From Bacillus sp. NTK071 (lineage in GTDB: Bacteria > Bacillota > Bacilli > Bacillales > Guptibacillaceae): 64,000 nt of DNA. The stretch lies in assembly GCF_017303315.1 (NCBI RefSeq), contig NZ_JAFKOI010000008.1, forward strand, positions 1 through 64,000, in the 5' to 3' direction. Below, in pieces: positions 1 to 8,529 of this stretch (its first letter is position 1; every line of letters starts with the position of its first letter). Both the position numbers and the translations under genes were made by a program. The notes below the pieces were generated by a model. The model did not search any database and had not been told where the DNA came from. It worked only from the letters and a program-made list of their open reading frames with translations.

Positions 1-837
1 TGGTTACTACGCTTCTTTGAAGCGACCGAAAAAGGTCGCCGACGATTCGGATAAAACACTTCTCACTCGTATTAAACGGATTTATGCCATTCGTCGTGGC
101 ACGTATGGTGCCAAGCGCATTGCCAAACATATGAAAACAAGAGGTAAAGGTAGAATCGTGAATCATAAGAAAGTGGCTCGTTTAATGCGTGAAGCTAATC
201 TGAAGGCCACCGTCCGTCAAAAGAAGGCTACGAAACAAGTGAAGGCCCTAGCAGGGGGATACGTTTATGAAAACCTATTAAAACGCCAGTTTGAGGCGCT
301 GCATCCAAATCAAAAATGGGTAACGGACATGACAGAACTGGTCATTGAGGAGAAGAAATGGTATATCTCAACGATCATGGACCTTTTTAATCGCGAAATC
401 ATTGCTTTTCAATTAAGTGATAGCCCAAACCAGGATTTAATTGAAGCGACATTGAAGGAAGCGCAAAAGAAACGAAAACTCAAAAGCTTAACAGGCATTC
501 TTCTTCATAGTGATCAGGGCAGTGTTTATCGTTCTTTACGTTACAATCAATTAAGTGAAAAGCTTGGATTCACTCCAAGTATGTCTCGTAAGGCCAACTG
601 TTGGGATAATGCCGTTATAGAGAGCTTTTTCTCTCAACTTAAAGTGGAATTCCCATGTTTCTACCCCATTATTAGTGGTGTCACGTTTCGAAAAAACAGC
701 TTATCTTATATTCGTTATTACAACACAAAGCGAATCCAACAAAAACTTGGATTCGCTTCACCGTCAGCGTTCTATAAAAACTATAAAAAAGCGAGTTAAA
801 ATTTCGGATTTTGACTGTGTCCATATTTAGGGGGCTT
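1..837 (+). mobile_element. IS3-family insertion sequence, right part only
   Basis: The window opens inside an IS3-family element. It contains the 3' part of the transposase gene and the right terminal region, which ends near 837 with a GGGGGCTTGACCA-type end, as is usual for this family. The left end and OrfA lie outside the window. The native sequence that follows (843-855) matches part of a dispersed REP-like hairpin, so the element seems to have inserted in or beside one. The exact end and target duplication cannot be fixed without the left end. Confidence 0.75.
2..799 (+). CDS. IS3-family transposase OrfB, 5' end outside window
   Basis: This is a DDE transposase of the IS3/IS150 type that catalyses strand transfer of the insertion sequence. 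Counting from the TTG at 17, an HTH_21-like region (about 15-70) is followed by an rve integrase core with D104 (in WVTDMT), D166 (in HSDQGS) and E202 (in NAVIESFF), so the catalytic triad is complete. The frame stays open to the left edge, and the codons before the TTG read GYYAS, the usual family context, so the true start is upstream. In IS3 elements OrfB is normally made by programmed frameshifting from OrfA, which is not visible here. The 3' end is intact, so the element may be active. Confidence 0.9.
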   Translation, partial: GYYASLKRPKKVADDSDKTLLTRIKRIYAIRRGTYGAKRIAKHMKTRGKGRIVNHKKVARLMREANLKATVRQKKATKQVKALAGGYVYENLLKRQFEALHPNQKWVTDMTELVIEEKKWYISTIMDLFNREIIAFQLSDSPNQDLIEATLKEAQKKRKLKSLTGILLHSDQGSVYRSLRYNQLSEKLGFTPSMSRKANCWDNAVIESFFSQLKVEFPCFYPIISGVTFRKNSLSYIRYYNTKRIQQKLGFASPSAFYKNYKKAS

Positions 838-851
838 GACCACAGGCACCA

Positions 852-2318
852 TCACACCTTCCACAACCTCAAAAGCACCGCTTCCTGCACTACCGCATGC
901 TTTCTACCCGTCATTAAGCTCACGCTCACATAACTCAAAAACGAAAGTACGACCGGCAACACAACCGTATGCATTCCAAACGCATTCGGCATAAACGTAT
1001 TAAATCCGATATAACTCCCAACTCCTACTAGAATCGATGCCATCGCACCGCTCGCGTTACCTTTCTTCCAATAAAGCCCCATCACAACAGGCCAGATAAA
1101 CGCGGCTTCTAATCCCCCGAATGAGAAGAGATTCAACCAGATTAAGAGCTCTGGTGGATTCACTGCCATCGCAAAAACAAGTACGCCAAGTACAGTTGTT
1201 ACTCCGATGCTAAATCGCTTGATCGTTTGATCACTCGCATCAGGTTTCACATAATTCAAGTAAATATCTTTCACAACGGCTGAACTTACAAGCAATAACA
1301 GAGAATCCACTGTCGACATAATTGCAGCCATTGGTGCCGCAAGTACGATCCCAGCGAGCCAAGCAGGCAATACTTCCATCGCGAGCTTTGGCATGACGGT
1401 ATCCCCGACTTCAATCCCAGGTAGCACCGCTCTTCCGAACACGCCAGTTAAATGCATACCAAGCATGATTACACCAACAACAATCGTTCCGATAATAAGC
1501 GCGCGGTGCATACCTTTAGAGCTTTTATAAGACATTGCACGAACAGCAACCTGAGGCAGTCCAACAACCCCTACACCAACTAGAATCCAGAACGAGGAAA
1601 CATACAGCGGTGTGAGCGATTGGTCGGCACCAAATGGTGAGATTAACCCTGGATTCTCCGCACCAAGAGTAGAAACAATATTCCCGACCCCACCTCCTGC
1701 TATCACTGTTCCTCCAAGAATCACAAGCGTTCCAACTAACATGACCACGCCTTGCACGGTATCTGTAATCGCAACTGCGCGGAAACCGCCAATGATTACA
1801 TAAACGAGCACTGATACGGCAAAAATGAACAGCGCACCGATATACGATAACCCTGTTAACGACTCAATCAGCCTCGCACCGCCAATCCATTGCGCTGCCA
1901 TTGCTGAGAAAAGAAAGATAATAATGCTAAGCGCTGATAAAAACACAACGCCTTTGCTTTCATAGCGTGCCTTTAAGAAATCAATTAGCGTCACCGCACG
2001 TATTCTCCGAGCCATGATCGCAAACTTTTTACCAAGAACGGATAGAACAAAATAACCGGTCGCAAGCTGCGTCATCGAGAGCAACACCCAGCCTAGCCCC
2101 ATCGTATAAGCAACGCCAGGACCACCTATAAAACTACTTGCACTTCCGTATGTTGAAATCATCGTCATCGCTAGAATGAACCCGCCAAGCTGACGACTCC
2201 CTAGAAAATATTCCTGCAAAAAGTTCGATGTGGATTTCAAATGGGTTGAGGCATAAAAACCAATTACGAAGATGGAAACAAGAAAAAGAATGAGCGGAAT
2301 TACAACCTCCCAATTCAT
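852..2318 (-). CDS. panF: Sodium/pantothenate symporter PanF
   Basis: This is a 488-residue member of the sodium:solute symporter (SSS) family with about 13 hydrophobic segments, close to the usual PanF length. The GSRQLGGFILAMTM segment near residues 40-55 and the following STYGSASSFIGGPG are typical of PanF-type symporters. It would import pantothenate with sodium for coenzyme A synthesis. Its start overlaps the stop of yhdT by four bases, so the two are translationally coupled. The pairing of a YhdT/DUF997 protein with PanF is known in other bacteria and supports the call. The stop codon lies only about 15 bases from an insertion sequence end and within a REP-like fragment, so the last residues may differ from the ancestral protein. 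Confidence 0.85.
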   Translation of the reverse strand: MNWEVVIPLILFLVSIFVIGFYASTHLKSTSNFLQEYFLGSRQLGGFILAMTMISTYGSASSFIGGPGVAYTMGLGWVLLSMTQLATGYFVLSVLGKKFAIMARRIRAVTLIDFLKARYESKGVVFLSALSIIIFLFSAMAAQWIGGARLIESLTGLSYIGALFIFAVSVLVYVIIGGFRAVAITDTVQGVVMLVGTLVILGGTVIAGGGVGNIVSTLGAENPGLISPFGADQSLTPLYVSSFWILVGVGVVGLPQVAVRAMSYKSSKGMHRALIIGTIVVGVIMLGMHLTGVFGRAVLPGIEVGDTVMPKLAMEVLPAWLAGIVLAAPMAAIMSTVDSLLLLVSSAVVKDIYLNYVKPDASDQTIKRFSIGVTTVLGVLVFAMAVNPPELLIWLNLFSFGGLEAAFIWPVVMGLYWKKGNASGAMASILVGVGSYIGFNTFMPNAFGMHTVVLPVVLSFLSYVSVSLMTGRKHAVVQEAVLLRLWKV

Positions 2319-2599
2319 TCGTCACCCTCCTCATCGAACGGCACTTCTTTAAACAAGAAGACAACCGCTAAAATAACGAGCGAAATCACGATCACCGTGC
2401 CAAGGATGCAACTATAAAAAAACCACGCTGGCAGTCCCCATACATAGCTGTATTCATCAACTGGCTTGGAACCGATCCCATAAGCGAATCCGTACCAGAG
2501 TATAAAATTTATAATAACAAGTCCAACGCCCAGTAAAGCTTCCCTGTTCGCCACGCGATACCTTGGGTCATCCTCAGGCGTTTTATCGTGCTGCTTCAT
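2315..2599 (-). CDS. yhdT: YhdT/DUF997 small membrane protein
   Basis: This 94-residue protein has two hydrophobic segments, about 21-42 and 58-82. The motif DPRYRVANREALLGVGL near residues 11-27 is characteristic of the YhdT (DUF997) family. Its exact role is unknown, but it is repeatedly found immediately before panF, as here with a four-base overlap, which suggests it helps assembly or function of the symporter. The start codon has a good ribosome binding site (AAGGAGGAAAA on the minus strand). The C-terminus is acidic and cytosolic. The genomic pairing supports the assignment. Confidence 0.8.
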   Translation of the reverse strand: MKQHDKTPEDDPRYRVANREALLGVGLVIINFILWYGFAYGIGSKPVDEYSYVWGLPAWFFYSCILGTVIVISLVILAVVFLFKEVPFDEEGDE

Positions 2600-2714
2600 G
2601 CTTTTCCTCCTTAGAACAAAATCTCATTCTATTATAACCAGTAGATTAACCCTAATCATAACGATCCGTTTCCGACATTTATTCTATCAGTTTTTCCTAT
2701 AGTGTCTACGTTGA

Positions 2715-2734
2715 TTAATCAAACGTTTGTTTAA
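2715..2734. repeat. AAACGTTT-centred palindrome, copy 1
   Basis: TTAATCAAACGTTTGTTTAA is an almost perfect 20-base palindrome. It lies in the 261-base gap between yhdT and the gtrA terminator. Five more copies occur in the window (7156, 23335, 55837, 56842, 59697). Copy 1 is upstream of yhdT-panF, where it could be an operator, or it may be only a dispersed element. Confidence 0.75.
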
Positions 2735-2820
2735 ATAGATTTGCCTGCTGATTAAAGAACGATAAACAAGTCCATCCCCTAACTAGGTATTAAACTTTTT
2801 TCGCACACTCCTTATATACA

Positions 2821-2853
2821 AAAAACCTGAGCTCTTATACTACAAGAACTCAG
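2821..2853 (-). terminator. Terminator of the yfhO-GT2-gtrA operon
   Basis: An inverted repeat (CTGAGCTCTT ... AAGAACTCAG on the plus strand, 2827-2853) is followed in the minus direction by a run of T (2821-2825). It lies just after the gtrA stop. Confidence 0.8.
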
Positions 2854-2860
2854 ACACTTT

Positions 2861-3280
2861 TTATTGATTCACTTCCGTACTTTTAGGCTCTATAATGAAT
2901 TTCGTTAATGTGAATGTAATCAGAACTGTAATTGGTAAGAAAAGAAAAGGAGCTAGCTCTTCTCTTATTCCAAGTAATTCAACACACACATAAATGGCTA
3001 CTAGATTTATTAAGAATTGCACAACATACACCAGCGGAAATTGCAGGAATTTCTTAATGGACACAGTGCTTTTGTAAACGAAGAACGTGTTTAGAAAATA
3101 CGAGCCTATCATGCTCAGTCCATAAGCGATAATGTAAGACGGCATGTACGAAAGACTTAATAGAAGCAGGATATAATAGATTAAATAGAAATTAATCGTG
3201 TTCATTACCCCTACTATCCCAAAACGTATGAATTTAGTATTTGCTTTCTGAATGAACCCTTTTACTGTAAGCTTCCTCAC
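2861..3280 (-). CDS. GtrA/GtcA-family membrane protein
   Basis: This is a 139-residue protein with four membrane segments and the RFGIVGVMNTINFYLIYYIL opening typical of GtrA-like proteins. Family members are proposed to flip or help flip undecaprenyl-phosphate-linked sugars made by a partner GT2 enzyme. It overlaps the end of the upstream GT2 gene by 47 bases and is last in an operon with yfhO. In B. subtilis, GtcA, CsbB and YfhO together glycosylate teichoic acids, and the same three families sit together here. The start is GTG with a weak ribosome binding site, consistent with translational coupling. The sugar cannot be told from sequence. Confidence 0.85.
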   Translation of the reverse strand: MRKLTVKGFIQKANTKFIRFGIVGVMNTINFYLIYYILLLLSLSYMPSYIIAYGLSMIGSYFLNTFFVYKSTVSIKKFLQFPLVYVVQFLINLVAIYVCVELLGIREELAPFLFLPITVLITFTLTKFIIEPKSTEVNQ

Positions 3281-4220
3281 TTGGTTGATACTCCTCTATA
3301 ATATAAATTGGTCTTTTCTTAACCTCAATAAAGACCCGGGCAAGGTATTCACCCATAATGCCTAACGAAATTAATATAACTCCGCTTAGAAATAGAATAA
3401 GTGTCACAAGGGTCGGAAATCCTGCTACAGAACTACCGTTCACAATTGTATCGATAATAATATAGATCATGTAAATGAATGAAATAGATGAAACAATCAT
3501 ACCCATGTAGCTTGAAAACCTTAAAGGCGCAAACGAGAAAGATGTAATGGCATCAATGGAATAATGCCCTAGTTTCTTAAGACTCCACTTCGATTCTCCC
3601 TCAAGTCGTTCTCCCTGTTCGAACGTAACTTCCGTACTGTTGAAACCAATCCACTTAAACAACCCTTTTGAAAAGCGATTATATTCATTTAGGTCCAGTA
3701 AGGCATTAACTGCTTTCCTGCTCAACAGAATAAAGTCTTTATCCCCTGTGCGAAACTGTATGCCGTCGCCTGCTATATTGTTAATGACGTTATAAAACGA
3801 ACTTGATAGCTTTTTACGCAAATAATTTTGCCCTTTCCGGTCCACAGCCCTTGTAAAAACAACATCATAATCCTGTTCAAACTTATTTAGCATTTCAACA
3901 AGAACATGTGGTGGGTGTTCAAGGTCAGCATCCATAACAACAACAGCATCGCCTCTAGCATAATCCAGGCCAGCTTTCACTGCATTTTCCTTACCAAAAT
4001 TTCGACTGAAATTGATAATTCCAATTCGATCGTCTTTCTCTTTCAAATCTTTCAGTACCTCTAAAGTCCGATCACTGCTTCCATCATTTACGAAGATGAG
4101 TTCAAAGGTATAGAGTGTCTCATCTAATCTTTTTTTAATTTCTTTATAGTATGGAACTAGTCCATTCCCTTCATTGAAGGCAGGTGCAACAATTGATATA
4201 AGATTACTACTGCGTTCCAT
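3234..4220 (-). CDS. GT2 glycosyltransferase, CsbB/GtrB type
   Basis: This 328-residue protein resembles dolichol-phosphate mannose synthase-like GT2 enzymes. The N-terminal catalytic domain has the nucleotide-binding VNDGSSDRT motif near residues 44-52 and the VVMDADLEHPP metal-binding DXD region near 93-103. Two C-terminal membrane segments follow (about 237-260 and 270-295). It should charge undecaprenyl phosphate with a sugar on the cytoplasmic face. It is sandwiched by overlaps between yfhO and gtrA, so the three products likely act in sequence: charging, flipping and transfer to a cell-wall polymer. B. subtilis CsbB uses UDP-GlcNAc; the donor used here is not known. Confidence 0.88.
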   Translation of the reverse strand: MERSSNLISIVAPAFNEGNGLVPYYKEIKKRLDETLYTFELIFVNDGSSDRTLEVLKDLKEKDDRIGIINFSRNFGKENAVKAGLDYARGDAVVVMDADLEHPPHVLVEMLNKFEQDYDVVFTRAVDRKGQNYLRKKLSSSFYNVINNIAGDGIQFRTGDKDFILLSRKAVNALLDLNEYNRFSKGLFKWIGFNSTEVTFEQGERLEGESKWSLKKLGHYSIDAITSFSFAPLRFSSYMGMIVSSISFIYMIYIIIDTIVNGSSVAGFPTLVTLILFLSGVILISLGIMGEYLARVFIEVKKRPIYIIEEYQPSEEAYSKRVHSESKY

Positions 4221-6873
4221 TCGTTCTCATCCCACTTTCCGTTGAAGATACTACCTCACTATCATCAAATCGATTCTTCTTCTTCCTTCTGCTCAGGATA
4301 GAATAAGCTACAAAAAGCAGCAACGAGAAGATCGAGATACCTAACCCTTGATAAAACCACGGTGAAACATAATTCAATTCGACAGTATGAGTTCCTTTTT
4401 TCACTGGTACTCCTACAAAACCATTACTTAGCGAGTAGACAGGCACGTCCTTTTGATCAACTTGAGCTTTCCAACCTGCATCGTAAGGAATGGCGAAGAA
4501 CATCATCTGATCATTCTGAAGAGATAGTGAACCTGTAACGGTATTGTTGGTCACCTCTACGTCTTCTAAAGCATTCTCTTGTAATTCATTCAGACGGTCT
4601 ACATAGTACTCTTCATCCAGAACATAAATCGATACATCCTTTAATTGATAGCTGTTATCTGCTGTGAAACGTAGGGTAATGTCATCTAATTGATCATGAG
4701 AGTACAGACTAAGAGCCACGTTTTCCTGTGGACGGTACACCCGATGACTGCGATCAAGTGCTTTTTTCCATAATCCGTTTTCATCGGTCACGACCATGGA
4801 ATTACTTATTCTCTTATTCTCTCTTTCTTGCGTATACGTCAGAAAATACTCGCCACTTTTATTCAAATTCACCGGTAGTTGAATCTGGCCATCTTCATGA
4901 ACGGTAATTATGGCTTCTGTATCATTTACACGATTAACATCAACATTTGTAAATTCCATCTCATCAATCGGAATTGACTTTTTGCTATAGTGCAAATCTT
5001 CCTGGCTTGCTTTTTCTAAATCAATTGGTAGTTTACTTGCTTCCTCTTTCGAAAGTCCTACTCCAGCGAGAAGGGATTGATCTTTAAGAGGAGCTGCAAG
5101 AGACTGGAATTCATCCTCAGCAAAATACGTTTGATAACCAACCGCCATCGGCAAAACATACTTGTTCTCATAGATTTTAACGTCCTCGACTTGTTTAAGG
5201 AATTGATATCCAAAAGGAACAAAGTTGTCATCTTCCTTCACAAGGTAGTATTTCGTATTAAAGAGAGCCTCAAGTGATAAGCGATTATCAAAGCCTACCG
5301 GCTGATTAAACATCGCTCCAAACATGCGAACTTGATGTTCTTCTAGTAATTTCAGATATCCCGGATTCGCTAATGAATGATACGTACTTAATCCCTTATA
5401 TCCCTGAATCAATTGATCATTCGAAGAGAAAGAAGTGTAATTCTTCGTTACTCGGTAGAAACTTGAGTCTTGCTTTTCTATGTAATTAATCGCTTCTGTT
5501 GTATGATCAGCGAAATATTCTCCCTCTGTAAAGAAAGTGTCGGTAGAATAGTCCATTGTATCTCGATACTCTACACCATTCAGTATTAAATTCACGCTAA
5601 TTACCAAAAGCAGCAGTAGTTTAATAATAAGCCCATGCTTCATGTATGGATATAGGACAAGAAGAACGAGAATGATAGCTCCAAAGATGAGCTGTTCACT
5701 TAGTGTTTGTTCATAATGGAATGAAAAATATCCTAATAGAACGAACACCACCAGTGCTAATAGACTATTTCCAATATGTAAATCTTTGACCTTATCCAAA
5801 ACGACCCCAGTCATATACAGAAAAAGAGCAATTAGAATAAAGTACCATCTATCGGTCTCATAGGAAAAACCATTCAACATCGAATAAAAGAAAGGCATCA
5901 TTACGAGTAGACAAGATACTATAATAAGAAAGAAATGGACTAGTTTACTTCTAATTGTGGACTTCATGATCACTAATTGAGGAATTAAAATGAGTGCCAT
6001 AAACGTAACACCAAAGGTTCGTCCGTCTAACATTCCAAGAAATATCCTCTTCAATTTATCCACATTATAGAATTGGAAAAAGTCAGGCACGCCCCCTCCC
6101 ATACGGATATTGCTAAACACCGCATAAGCTGCAGGCAAAAAGATAAAACACGCCATGCCAAGTCCAATTAGATAGGATAGACTAAGCGCCCCAAGCTGTT
6201 TAAAGAAACTTTTGAAACTAATTTCAGATTGAAGAAAATATTTATACAAAAAGTAGAGAGCCACAAGAATACTTGCCATATAGAAGAAATAGTAGTTTGT
6301 AACGGCTAGTGTAAAGACAGTCACTATAAACAACGACCATTTCTTTTTCGTAAGCCCTCGATCAATCCCTAATAGCAGTAGCGGAATGAAAACATAAATA
6401 CTCCCCCAGAAGAGATATCTTAAATTAAAGAAAATCATCCAACCACTAAAGGTGAAAATTAATGAAGTTATTAATGAAGGAAAATACTTGATTTGATTGC
6501 CCCTCATAAACAGATACCAGAAGTACCCAGACAAAACAAATTTCAATAATGTCATTATGTAAAAGTAAGCCGGAAAGGAGTTTTGAGGAAATAGTAAGGA
6601 CAAATAAAAAAACGGGTCCCCTGTCATATAATAGGCATTAGATCCCCAAAAGTTAGCTCCAACTCCCGATTCCCAAGACCAAAAGGGAAATTCAGAAGAG
6701 CTATACAATAAGTGATGATAATATTCGTAAAGCGGTAAAATTTGATCTAGCGTATCTCCAATCCTAAGAATGCTATGTTCTCCGAAAAGAAACGGATTAA
6801 ATAATACCACTAGGAGAATTAGAATTAATCCAATAACGGATCCGTGTTGATATAGTTTTAATTTGGTAGACAA
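4207..6873 (-). CDS. yfhO: YfhO-family GT-C glycosyltransferase
   Basis: This large 888-residue polytopic protein has about 13 membrane segments in its first 450 residues, an extracytoplasmic domain of about 350 residues, and a last membrane segment near 845-865 followed by a basic tail. This matches YfhO, a GT-C enzyme that moves sugars from undecaprenyl phosphate onto cell-wall polymers outside the membrane. The GDTLDQILPLYEYYHHLL stretch near residues 39-56 is in the first external loop, where GT-C enzymes carry their acidic catalytic site. The start is a TTG with AGGAGG six bases upstream. It overlaps the GT2 gene by 14 bases and heads the three-gene operon. Confidence 0.88.
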   Translation of the reverse strand: MSTKLKLYQHGSVIGLILILLVVLFNPFLFGEHSILRIGDTLDQILPLYEYYHHLLYSSSEFPFWSWESGVGANFWGSNAYYMTGDPFFYLSLLFPQNSFPAYFYIMTLLKFVLSGYFWYLFMRGNQIKYFPSLITSLIFTFSGWMIFFNLRYLFWGSIYVFIPLLLLGIDRGLTKKKWSLFIVTVFTLAVTNYYFFYMASILVALYFLYKYFLQSEISFKSFFKQLGALSLSYLIGLGMACFIFLPAAYAVFSNIRMGGGVPDFFQFYNVDKLKRIFLGMLDGRTFGVTFMALILIPQLVIMKSTIRSKLVHFFLIIVSCLLVMMPFFYSMLNGFSYETDRWYFILIALFLYMTGVVLDKVKDLHIGNSLLALVVFVLLGYFSFHYEQTLSEQLIFGAIILVLLVLYPYMKHGLIIKLLLLLVISVNLILNGVEYRDTMDYSTDTFFTEGEYFADHTTEAINYIEKQDSSFYRVTKNYTSFSSNDQLIQGYKGLSTYHSLANPGYLKLLEEHQVRMFGAMFNQPVGFDNRLSLEALFNTKYYLVKEDDNFVPFGYQFLKQVEDVKIYENKYVLPMAVGYQTYFAEDEFQSLAAPLKDQSLLAGVGLSKEEASKLPIDLEKASQEDLHYSKKSIPIDEMEFTNVDVNRVNDTEAIITVHEDGQIQLPVNLNKSGEYFLTYTQERENKRISNSMVVTDENGLWKKALDRSHRVYRPQENVALSLYSHDQLDDITLRFTADNSYQLKDVSIYVLDEEYYVDRLNELQENALEDVEVTNNTVTGSLSLQNDQMMFFAIPYDAGWKAQVDQKDVPVYSLSNGFVGVPVKKGTHTVELNYVSPWFYQGLGISIFSLLLFVAYSILSRRKKKNRFDDSEVVSSTESGMRTNGTQ

Positions 6874-7036
6874 TAGGTTCCTCCTGTTAAATTATAGAAT
6901 TCAATGTTTAATACTACATGAACGACTTACCAGGAAAAAGGTTTATTTGTAAATTTTATACTTTATTAACAAAAAATTTACTGAAATAAAACATTCTAAA
7001 CTATTTGATGACAAACTCTACTTTCGGCATGCCAAC

Positions 7037-7066
7037 AAAAAGGCACCCCGATAATGGAGCGCCTTT
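7037..7066 (-). terminator. Terminator after the zinc-ribbon gene
   Basis: An inverted repeat with arms AAAGGC...GCCTTT and a near-matching inner stem precedes a T run in the minus direction. It ends transcription of the small gene at 7181-7342. Confidence 0.65.
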
Positions 7067-7155
7067 GACATATTCCTCTATGTTGTTTGATGATAGAATG
7101 GCGCAGAGACTACAATAATCAACAACTTATAGTGGACCTTTGCTACCATATCAAG

Positions 7156-7175
7156 TTAAACAAACGTTTATTTAA
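7156..7175. repeat. AAACGTTT-centred palindrome, copy 2
   Basis: TTAAACAAACGTTTATTTAA starts six bases after the stop of the minus-strand zinc-ribbon gene. The 3' position is the same as for the copies at 55837 and 56842. Confidence 0.75.
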
Positions 7176-7180
7176 CCTAT

Positions 7181-7342
7181 CTATGCCTTTCGATACGCTC
7201 TCCGCTCTGCATATGAAACACACTTATAACAAACCGGCTTACGATTCCCCTCATCATCTAAATAATAGTGAGCGCGCGTTGGCTTCTTCTTACAAATCAT
7301 ACACTTCTCCAAACCCATTAACTTTCTAAAAAAGCCCTTCAT
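7181..7342 (-). CDS. Small zinc-ribbon-like protein, 53 residues
   Basis: This frame is short but convincing. It encodes a 53-residue basic protein with two CxxC knuckles, C14-C17 (CMIC) and C38-C41 (CYKC), separated by 20 residues that include H25. That arrangement suits a structural zinc site. The ATG has GGGAG about 11 bases upstream, and a terminator follows the stop. The C-terminus (YAERRAYRKA) is basic and helical. I do not know a named function; tiny two-knuckle proteins of this sort in Bacillaceae are annotated only as hypothetical. It is monocistronic and divergent from the glycosyltransferase at 7510. Confidence 0.75.
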   Translation of the reverse strand: MKGFFRKLMGLEKCMICKKKPTRAHYYLDDEGNRKPVCYKCVSYAERRAYRKA

Positions 7343-7464
7343 ATTTTGTAACACTCCCTATCTTTAGTAAACTAATATACAGTACTATCCTATTTGCCAA
7401 CCGTTCCTTCAGTATAAACGCCACACTAATACTCGGACAAAGTATGACAAGTTATGACAAATAT

Positions 7465-7487
7465 CGGGTGGTGCCTGTCACCGCCCG
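7465..7487. repeat. REP-like hairpin, copy 1
   Basis: The stem CGGGTGGTG, loop CCTGT and arm CACCGCCCG form a hairpin with one T-G wobble. The unit is preceded by several GACAA words, as in other copies. It lies 23 bases before the start of the glycosyltransferase gene at 7510. Confidence 0.85.
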
Positions 7488-7509
7488 AATGACCAAAGGA
7501 TGAGCATTC

Positions 7510-8529
7510 ATGAAAGTGATCCTTGCAACTCCTTTCTATAACCAGCTTCGAGGCAATACAATTACAGTGCGACGTATTGCAGAAGGATTAATTGATGCCG
7601 GAATAGAAACGGAAGTAATTTCAATAACAGAACAGATTGATAACATGCATTCCTTAAAGGATGCTGATCTAATACATGGATTCAATGCTTATCGTTTTTA
7701 TCAGTTTATGAAAACAGTGAGCACTCCGATCACAAATTTTACAATTACGCTAACCGGAACTGATCTCAATCATGATTTAAAGAACATAGACCGTAAACAG
7801 GATGTGATTACTTGTTTGAAGGACGCGCTTGCCATTCATGTTTTTGATGTAAAGGCACAAGAGCGTGTACTCGAGCTCTTACCTGAACTGAAGAGCAAGC
7901 TTTATGTCATTGCTCAAGGAACAACCGCCTTCAACAAGCGAACTACCTTTCAGAATGATCAGCAAAACAGAATTATTTTTCTACTACCAGCAGGGATTCG
8001 TAAAGTTAAAAACATCCCCTTCGCTATCAAAGCTCTTCAACAACTGCGACAGACCCACCCACAGGTACACTTGAAAATAGTTGGCCCGATTATCGAAAGA
8101 GAAGAAGGCGAATATGTTCAGCAATTAGTCTCAGAGAACAAAGAATGGGCAGCGTACGACGGGGTCATTCCTCACAAAGAAATGCAATCGTTGTATAACA
8201 ATGGAGATGTAGTAATTAATACATCTCACAGTGAAGGCCAATCATCTGCCGTTCTCGAAGCAATGGGGCATGGTCTACCTGTCCTCGTTTCTTCAAATAA
8301 AGGAAACAAAAGTATTGTGACACACGACAAGACAGGTTTCGTTTATGACGGAATGGAGAACTTCCAGAACCTTGCCCGCTCTTTAATTGAAGATGTTTCC
8401 TTACGACAAGAACTAGGGCAGAATGCAGCGGAATACGTGGAAAGCCACCATTCATCGAACGTGGAGATAAAAGCGATCATTAACATGTACGAAGAAAGCC
8501 TAACGTTAAATAGCTTAGGGGGAGAATAA
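7510..8529 (+). CDS. GT4-family glycosyltransferase
   Basis: This 339-residue protein has the two Rossmann-like halves of a GT-B fold. The N-terminus (ATPFYNQLRGNTITVRRIAEGL) suits an acceptor domain. The C-terminal half has the GT4 donor-site signature HSEGQSSAVLEAMGHGLPVLVSS near residues 238-260, with the family's E-x7-E-like arrangement. It would transfer a sugar from a nucleotide donor in the cytosol. The next frame starts directly at its stop and is a broken polysaccharide deacetylase, which suggests a former two-gene unit modifying a glycan. Acceptor and donor are unknown. The REP-like hairpin just upstream sits where a leader would be. Confidence 0.8.
   Translation: MKVILATPFYNQLRGNTITVRRIAEGLIDAGIETEVISITEQIDNMHSLKDADLIHGFNAYRFYQFMKTVSTPITNFTITLTGTDLNHDLKNIDRKQDVITCLKDALAIHVFDVKAQERVLELLPELKSKLYVIAQGTTAFNKRTTFQNDQQNRIIFLLPAGIRKVKNIPFAIKALQQLRQTHPQVHLKIVGPIIEREEGEYVQQLVSENKEWAAYDGVIPHKEMQSLYNNGDVVINTSHSEGQSSAVLEAMGHGLPVLVSSNKGNKSIVTHDKTGFVYDGMENFQNLARSLIEDVSLRQELGQNAAEYVESHHSSNVEIKAIINMYEESLTLNSLGGE

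Larger units (their letters stand above)
6874..7180. other. Intergenic region upstream of yfhO
   Basis: This AT-rich 307-base gap holds the leader of the yfhO operon, a terminator (7037-7066) and an AAACGTTT palindrome (7156-7175). I see no further gene in it. An open frame that starts at 7087 on the plus strand runs through the palindrome and the reverse of a real small gene, and I do not count it. Confidence 0.6.

Noticed and set aside
7087-7329. 80-codon plus-strand open frame near 7.1-7.3 kb
   Set aside because: It has no ribosome binding site, runs through the AAACGTTT palindrome and is antisense to a better-supported small zinc-ribbon gene with terminator.
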